A DNA stretch of 64,000 nucleotides. Origin: Cerioporus squamosus (Eukaryota; Basidiomycota; Agaricomycetes; Polyporales; Polyporaceae). How positions within the stretch are numbered: position 1 is the first letter of the stretch; each line of letters opens with the position of its first letter. This document shows, one piece after another, positions 59,408 to 64,000 of this stretch. The notes under the pieces were generated by a model. It saw nothing but the letters and a program-made list of their open reading frames with translations. It was not told where the DNA came from and made no database searches. A program made the position numbers and the translations under genes. The stretch is taken from contig JABYQS010000004.1 in NCBI GenBank assembly GCA_022592435.1, forward strand, positions 310,001 through 374,000, given 5' to 3'.

Positions 59408-60013
59408 TCACTTGCGAATTTCCGCGTTGTGGGCGTCGAGGACCAACAGCGCCAGCCGGCGGCGCAAAACGCCCACAAGTTCCTGATCGACAATCAGCTC
59501 TCGCACGACTATCCACAACATACACACGCCGCCCAGAGCCAAACACTCACGGCGAGCGCAGCCGCGATCTTGGTGCGGCCGAGCTGGTCCTGGTCCTCGC
59601 CGACGGGAGCCGCGTCTTCCTTGGGCTCCGCTCCGATGGCGGGCCCGTCGAGCTCGAAGCTCGACACATTGTTGTCGACACAAGGGGTCGTGGGGCGCTG
59701 GGGCAGGGAGCTCTTGGGATGTGTCGAGGGAAGAGACAAGAGGAACTCACCAGCTGAGGCGGAGGAGGCGTCCCGGGCGGCGAAGAGGCAGCAGCATCGA
59801 TTGCCTGACGTGGCATGAACTCCAGATCCCGACGCGCCTCGAGGGGAGACAGAGCAGGCGTACCATGAACGCGTCCTCGAGTCGCTGACGGACAGCCCTC
59901 GCGTAAGGATGGTATCTTTCGAGGTGAGTGCGACGGTACGCAGGAAGGCGGAGCTCGGCCATCTTGAGCGCGACGAAGGTGAACGACGGGAACGGCGGGT
60001 CGATTTGGGGCAT
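59408..60013 (-). CDS. small unknown protein with a very short intron or frame break
   Basis: From ATG 60013 the frame reads MPQIDPPFPSFTFVALKMAE then LRLPAYRRTHLERYHPYARA and VRQRLEDAFM. Continuing in another frame it reads TPALSPLEARRDLEFMPRQA and PPGTPPPPQL, then after a normal intron PCVDNNVSSFELDGPAIGAE and DQDQLGRTKIAAALA, and after another intron ELVGVLRRRLALLVLDAHNA then EIRK and a stop at 59408. The shift near 59866 could be a 26-nt GT-AG intron, far below the usual minimum, or a one-base error. I do not recognise the family. The last exon is a strongly amphipathic helix; no signal peptide is seen. Confidence 0.6.
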
Positions 60014-63000
60014 GGATTATATTGTAGCGCGACGGCCGAACAGGGGTAGAGGTAGATTCCGGGAGATACGGGGAAGTAAGGCGGAACGCGCCGGACGACG
60101 CGCTCAAGAGCGAAGGCAAACGGAAAGAGAAGACGAAGGATGCGATAAGCAAGCAGGGGGTGTATGGGGAAGATGGGAAGGAGGGGGGCGAATGGTCGTA
60201 AAGTGAAGGCCAGAAGGACCCCCCGTCTAAATAGTGGGAACGAACGACGGGGAGCTCGAGGAAGCAATTTAGCAATTTGACTGGCGCACCTGTGTATGGC
60301 GTCGACGCTGCTACTCTTGTTAACTGCCTCCGACGACCCAAGGCGTCAGGTCGCTGCAGCGCGGGCCTAGTGCCTCGCCACCGCGTTCCATCTCGGCGAC
60401 CATCACCTCCTCCAATCGCTGGGGCAGGCTGCATATGTCCTGGTGTCTGGCATTGTCATTGTGTCAAGCTATGGAAGACAAGAGACGTAGAAGTGAGCGA
60501 AATTGCGCATGCCAGTGGACAATGAGTCATGACACATGCAGACGGAGGCGAACGCGAGACCCGTACGCGGACGCGCCGCAATCTATCGACGATGCGTCCG
60601 ACTCCTCGCCCAACCTTGGCATAAAGACTAACGAAGTGGCATACACCGTGGCGCTGGACTTCCAACAGAGGGTCGGTCCAAATGGTCTACGTGCCAATGC
60701 GTGGTCAGGTAGACGAAACGGAGGTGCGCAACACAACGGACAAGGGGAAATCGGGATGAGCAAACTCCAGGTGTTACCTAACACATGAGCAGCCATGCAA
60801 CTGCAAGCATGAACCGAAATATTGTCGTTCCGAGTCTCCTCATATGAATTGCTGCCAGTTGTCTGCCTGCCTCGCTGAAGCTCTGGAGACCCGAACTTCC
60901 AAGACGCGCTGCGTCACACGTTCGTCACGGGCGCCTGCGCATAGACGAAGCAAGGATTCGTGGTGCGTCTCTTCAGCCGACAACCAACACCAGAGAGAGT
61001 CTGATCCCTTGCTCCCCTTATGTCTGCGTCAACTCCCAACAAATTGAAGACAATGCGTGTGTATGAAGAAGCCCTCAAGTTCAAGACCATCAAGGCCAAG
61101 CAAGGGAGCTTGTCAAGGATGAACCAGCCCGCACGAAGACGAGTGATGAACGCAAATGAAGACTCGGTGTGCAACAAGCAAGAACCAGCGTGCTTCAACC
61201 AGGAAGATACGAAAGAGAAGAGCAAGACGAGGAGTGAACTTACCTCAAGCTTGAACGAGTGGCGCGAAAATTATCGCGACTCGGCCCTTGATAGACATGC
61301 GTCTTCGGGCATCCCGACTCCACGGAGAAGATAAGTAGCGAGTCTTCGTATAATCTTTGCACGCAAGTGAGCGGAAGGCCGGAGGGAGCAGTATGACCGG
61401 CTGGCTAGACGTGGCTGCCCGGTGGTGCTGTTCTTGACGTCGCCATCGCTGTTGTTAAGTCCGTTGGAGGGGCAACCTTTGACGGTATGATCCGAAGTGC
61501 CATTTCTCAGAGTCCTCGTTGGTTGAAGGACGTTCACTACTTGACTTGAAGACGCGCCAACGTGGTGGTCGATTTTTCCGACCGCTATTTGTCGCCGGCG
61601 AAATTTGGAGGGCACAAGTGCTTCAAGGCAGGAAGGCGGTCAAGTACCGGTCTGATAAAGATTCAAGAGCCTCAAGAAGCAAGCCAGAATTGAGCAGCAA
61701 GCAAGCGCAAGGAAGGGAGGTCATCGGCGGGAGCGAAACGGTGTGCAAGACCAAGGGGCCCGTACACTCGTGGCGCAACTCCGACCGCCACCGGCCGCGC
61801 GATCGAGATATCCCCTCCCTGCTCCAACCTCCCGTGCTCTGCGTCGTCCCCGTCTTCAACCATCCTGTCCGTCTTCCGGAGCGTTTTTACCCTCGAGAAC
61901 ATTGCTGCAAGGTATCTGAAAGCCCCTGCCTGGAACCATCGAAACCTATGCCTCAAGTGCACAACTCGCCGCCCCACCAACGCCTCGAGAGCATGCTCTT
62001 CATTACACCCCAGTCTCCCGAACCACCGCTGGTGTCGTACGCTGCTCAGCATCCCCGCGACCGGATCCTCACAGACTGCAATCCGACAGCCCGCTTCCTG
62101 ATGTCTTGAAATCGCCACAACCACCAATTCCCGACGGAGTCGCCTCTTGCCACCTTCTCGTGTCTGCCATCTGCGCCTCGACAACTCCGAATCCTCTAGG
62201 AAAGCGACTCCATCGCGGACAACCTGAACAATAATTTTCAAGTGGACACTGTCGAGACGGGACGACATGTCTCCTCGATGTCGATAGATTCGCTGTTATC
62301 TCCGGAATCGGTCAGGGTGCTCTAGGCTCTATGGTGCTCCAGGTACGTCCCATGCTCCCGACAACTCCTTAGTTCATGCCTGCTTGTCGGTGGTTTCAGT
62401 GATATGGGATATTGTGCGGAACTTGATCCCTAACTCCCACCATGTCCTTCCTTGAGGGCACGTACCTCATTGCAAGTTCCTACAACAGTTCCTTCAAGAG
62501 ACAGGATGTCAACATGGCTATCGCATGCGTCTTCCTCGAGAGTACGAGACCCAACCGACCACATAGCTTCTCAGTTGCAGATAGCGAGACCACAAGCTCA
62601 GGCATGCGCCAGTGGTCATCAGTACTATGCCCCGTCCTAGAAGACAGATATCCTCCTGTGAAGCATGTTTCAGACTCTTGCGAGTCGTCTTCGGGGCGAT
62701 GGGACTGCCGCGTCATTCTGTGCGTACCAGGTTCAGGTTTCCTGGCCCCTAAGGTAAGCACTAAGTCCCGCAATCATTTTCCGTGCCACGCTAGAACTAA
62801 CCTATAGTCAAGCCGCGACCTTGAACGCACTACTCAATGTATCATCTGCGATACTGTTTACGCTCCAGCAAGCAAGGAAAGCGGTAGATCAATGGCACAC
62901 CTCCGAGTCGGCACCCAGTGGGCCAGTATAAGGCTACAAGCACAAGAACCGCTTGGCGGTGATGTAGTAGGATTTCTGCAGCTAGATACCCATGTATGTC

Positions 63001-63256
63001 GTGACATGATGCAGACTGTGTCAGCCAATACTGGAGCTCATAAGCTCCCTTAAAGTGCTGTTACACTGTAACCGTAGCCGTAAGTACCGGGTGGATGAGA
63101 TCGAGTGTTTGGCAAGAGCCTTGGAAATAAACAAAGCCACGTGGGACCGGCCCGAGTATCGACGCGGCTCAGTGGTGGCAACAGCCACTTTCCCTCAGAC
63201 CCTCCAGCTGCAGCTCGCGTGTGCATCCTCCTGCTTCCTCAGCCAAGGCCTATACC
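60014..63256. other. about 3.2 kb without an assignable gene
   Basis: The longest open stretch is on the minus strand from ATG 62268 to 61672 (198 codons, MSSRLDSVHLKIIVQVVRD). The plus strand of the same segment is also open, so it may be a chance frame in GC-rich DNA. No family, splice chain or RNA gene is recognised. Confidence 0.4.
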
Positions 63257-63263
63257 TATATAT
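63257..63263 (+). promoter_or_regulatory. TATA-like box of the DUF1748 gene
   Basis: CTATATA lies about 40 bp before the ATG at 63303. Confidence 0.45.
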
Positions 63264-63302
63264 CGACTACCTTGCACGCCACCCAGCCATCCCATTTTCG
63301 CA

Positions 63303-63756
63303 ATGTTTGGAACTTTGATCCATCTGGGAATCGACGCGGCGCTGCTGAGCGCGTTTCTGGCGGGCATCCGGAGGACAACTGGCCTAACGTGCGTACACTC
63401 CGTATGCTGTTCGTGTGTTCCGAAGCTCATCAAGTTTCAATGTTGCAGGCCGAAGCTGTCTGACGTACCCAACAAGGACATCCGACGTGAGTGTGATGTG
63501 GTCTTGCGTCTTTGTTGCGGAAGCTGAGCGGCTTGATGAACATGCAGAGATTCTGCGCTCGTACTTGGAGTTCGGTGCGTGTGGATAGACAGATAAGTGG
63601 TGAGCAAGTATTGACAGGGTTCTATGATGCAGGAGAATATCTGTTCGACTTCGCCGTAGTTATATGCGGGGTGCGTACACTCAGTGGCTTCTTTTATGCA
63701 CCTCCCGTCCTGACGCCTTACATGTCCAGCGATCCTCCTCCTTTGAGCGCAAGTGA
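63303..63756 (+). CDS. DUF1748 family small protein
   Basis: Five tiny exons (63303-63388, 63449-63486, 63548-63574, 63633-63670 and 63730-63756) encode 71 aa. The sequence fits the fungal DUF1748 family: MFGTLIHLGIDAALLSAFLA then GIRRTTGL, the PNKDIRQILRSYLEFGEYLF block, DFAVVICG, and the SSSFERK end. In yeast the family member is a small mitochondrial protein of unknown function. The N-terminal helix is hydrophobic and could insert in a membrane. All four introns have good GT-AG borders and the exon lengths sum to 72 codons. Exons of 27, 38 and 27 nt make this gene invisible to simple ORF searches. Confidence 0.88.
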
Positions 63757-64000
63757 GCTTCCGCACCATCCACTCCCACTGGGGGCATCCCCAGCTCGTC
63801 GTACGTTGGCCACGGTTGTTACCGTCACCCTCTTGCCGTCGCTTACTCTTACAGCTAGCCATGCGTCCACCCCTCGTATCACGCACGATTCCTGCACCTT
63901 TCGCCTGCCCGCTATTTGGATGATGATGGATAATTTATGGTTTTGGGTACACACCACCCATGTACATGTACGTCCGCACCGTCCACGACCAAGCACGACT

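Noticed and set aside
61672..62268. 198-codon minus-strand frame with ATG
   Set aside because: The plus strand is equally open, composition is repetitive and no domain is recognised. Kept only as a remark in the gap entry.
1..64000. Mobile element, CRISPR array or biosynthetic gene cluster
   Set aside because: No transposase, reverse transcriptase, terminal repeats, spacer arrays, polyketide synthase, NRPS or terpene synthase could be read on either strand.

Overview
This window is nuclear DNA of a filamentous basidiomycete, most likely an Agaricomycete (mushroom or polypore). Almost every recognisable protein is split by short introns, mostly 50-75 nt, with GT-AG borders and CTRAY-like branch points. 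Third codon positions are G/C rich, genes are dense on both strands, and the families are those of basidiomycetes: SSU72, 1-Cys peroxiredoxin, WSC-domain protein, Rds1-like ferritin-fold protein, Srk1/Rck2-type kinase and DUF1748. Most gene models were built by joining exons by hand. For most of them the exon lengths sum to a whole number of codons, which supports the joins.

Layout. 0.8-8.5 kb, plus strand: SSU72 phosphatase, 1-Cys peroxiredoxin, proteasome alpha-2 and a Zn2Cys6 regulator. 10-13.9 kb, minus: an 18-exon aldehyde dehydrogenase with unusually long introns. 14.7-16.9 kb, plus: a low-complexity fungal protein. 17.9-19.6 kb, minus: exon-like pieces of a gene that looks broken. 20.4-29.8 kb: proteasome alpha-1, COX15 (heme A synthase) head to head with a mitochondrial BolA protein, an NCBP3-like RNA-binding protein, a secreted WSC protein, ribosomal protein uL1 and a small mitochondrial protein. 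30.6-37.1 kb: a Srk1/Rck2-type kinase, an SGNH esterase with no recognisable 5' end, an EAF elongation factor and tRNA-Ile(AAT). 37.2-49.4 kb: two diverged copies of an unknown five-exon gene, about 9 kb apart, flank an Rds1-like protein, a damaged S10 carboxypeptidase and NOP58. The second copy overlaps a further unknown gene tail to tail. 51-60 kb: a small protein with a frame break, an isochorismatase-like hydrolase, a 1176-residue coiled-coil protein and a small unknown protein. 60-63.3 kb has no assignable gene. DUF1748 closes the window.

Most genes are housekeeping: proteolysis, RNA polymerase II termination and elongation, ribosome biogenesis, and mitochondrial heme and Fe-S maturation. 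They do not form one pathway, and I see no metabolite cluster, transposon or CRISPR array. The most unusual content is the unknown paralogue pair with conserved exon structure, the convergent coding overlap beside one copy, two GC-AG introns and several micro-exons. Several single-base frame breaks or splice-site losses also recur, and these are either gene decay or uncorrected sequence errors.
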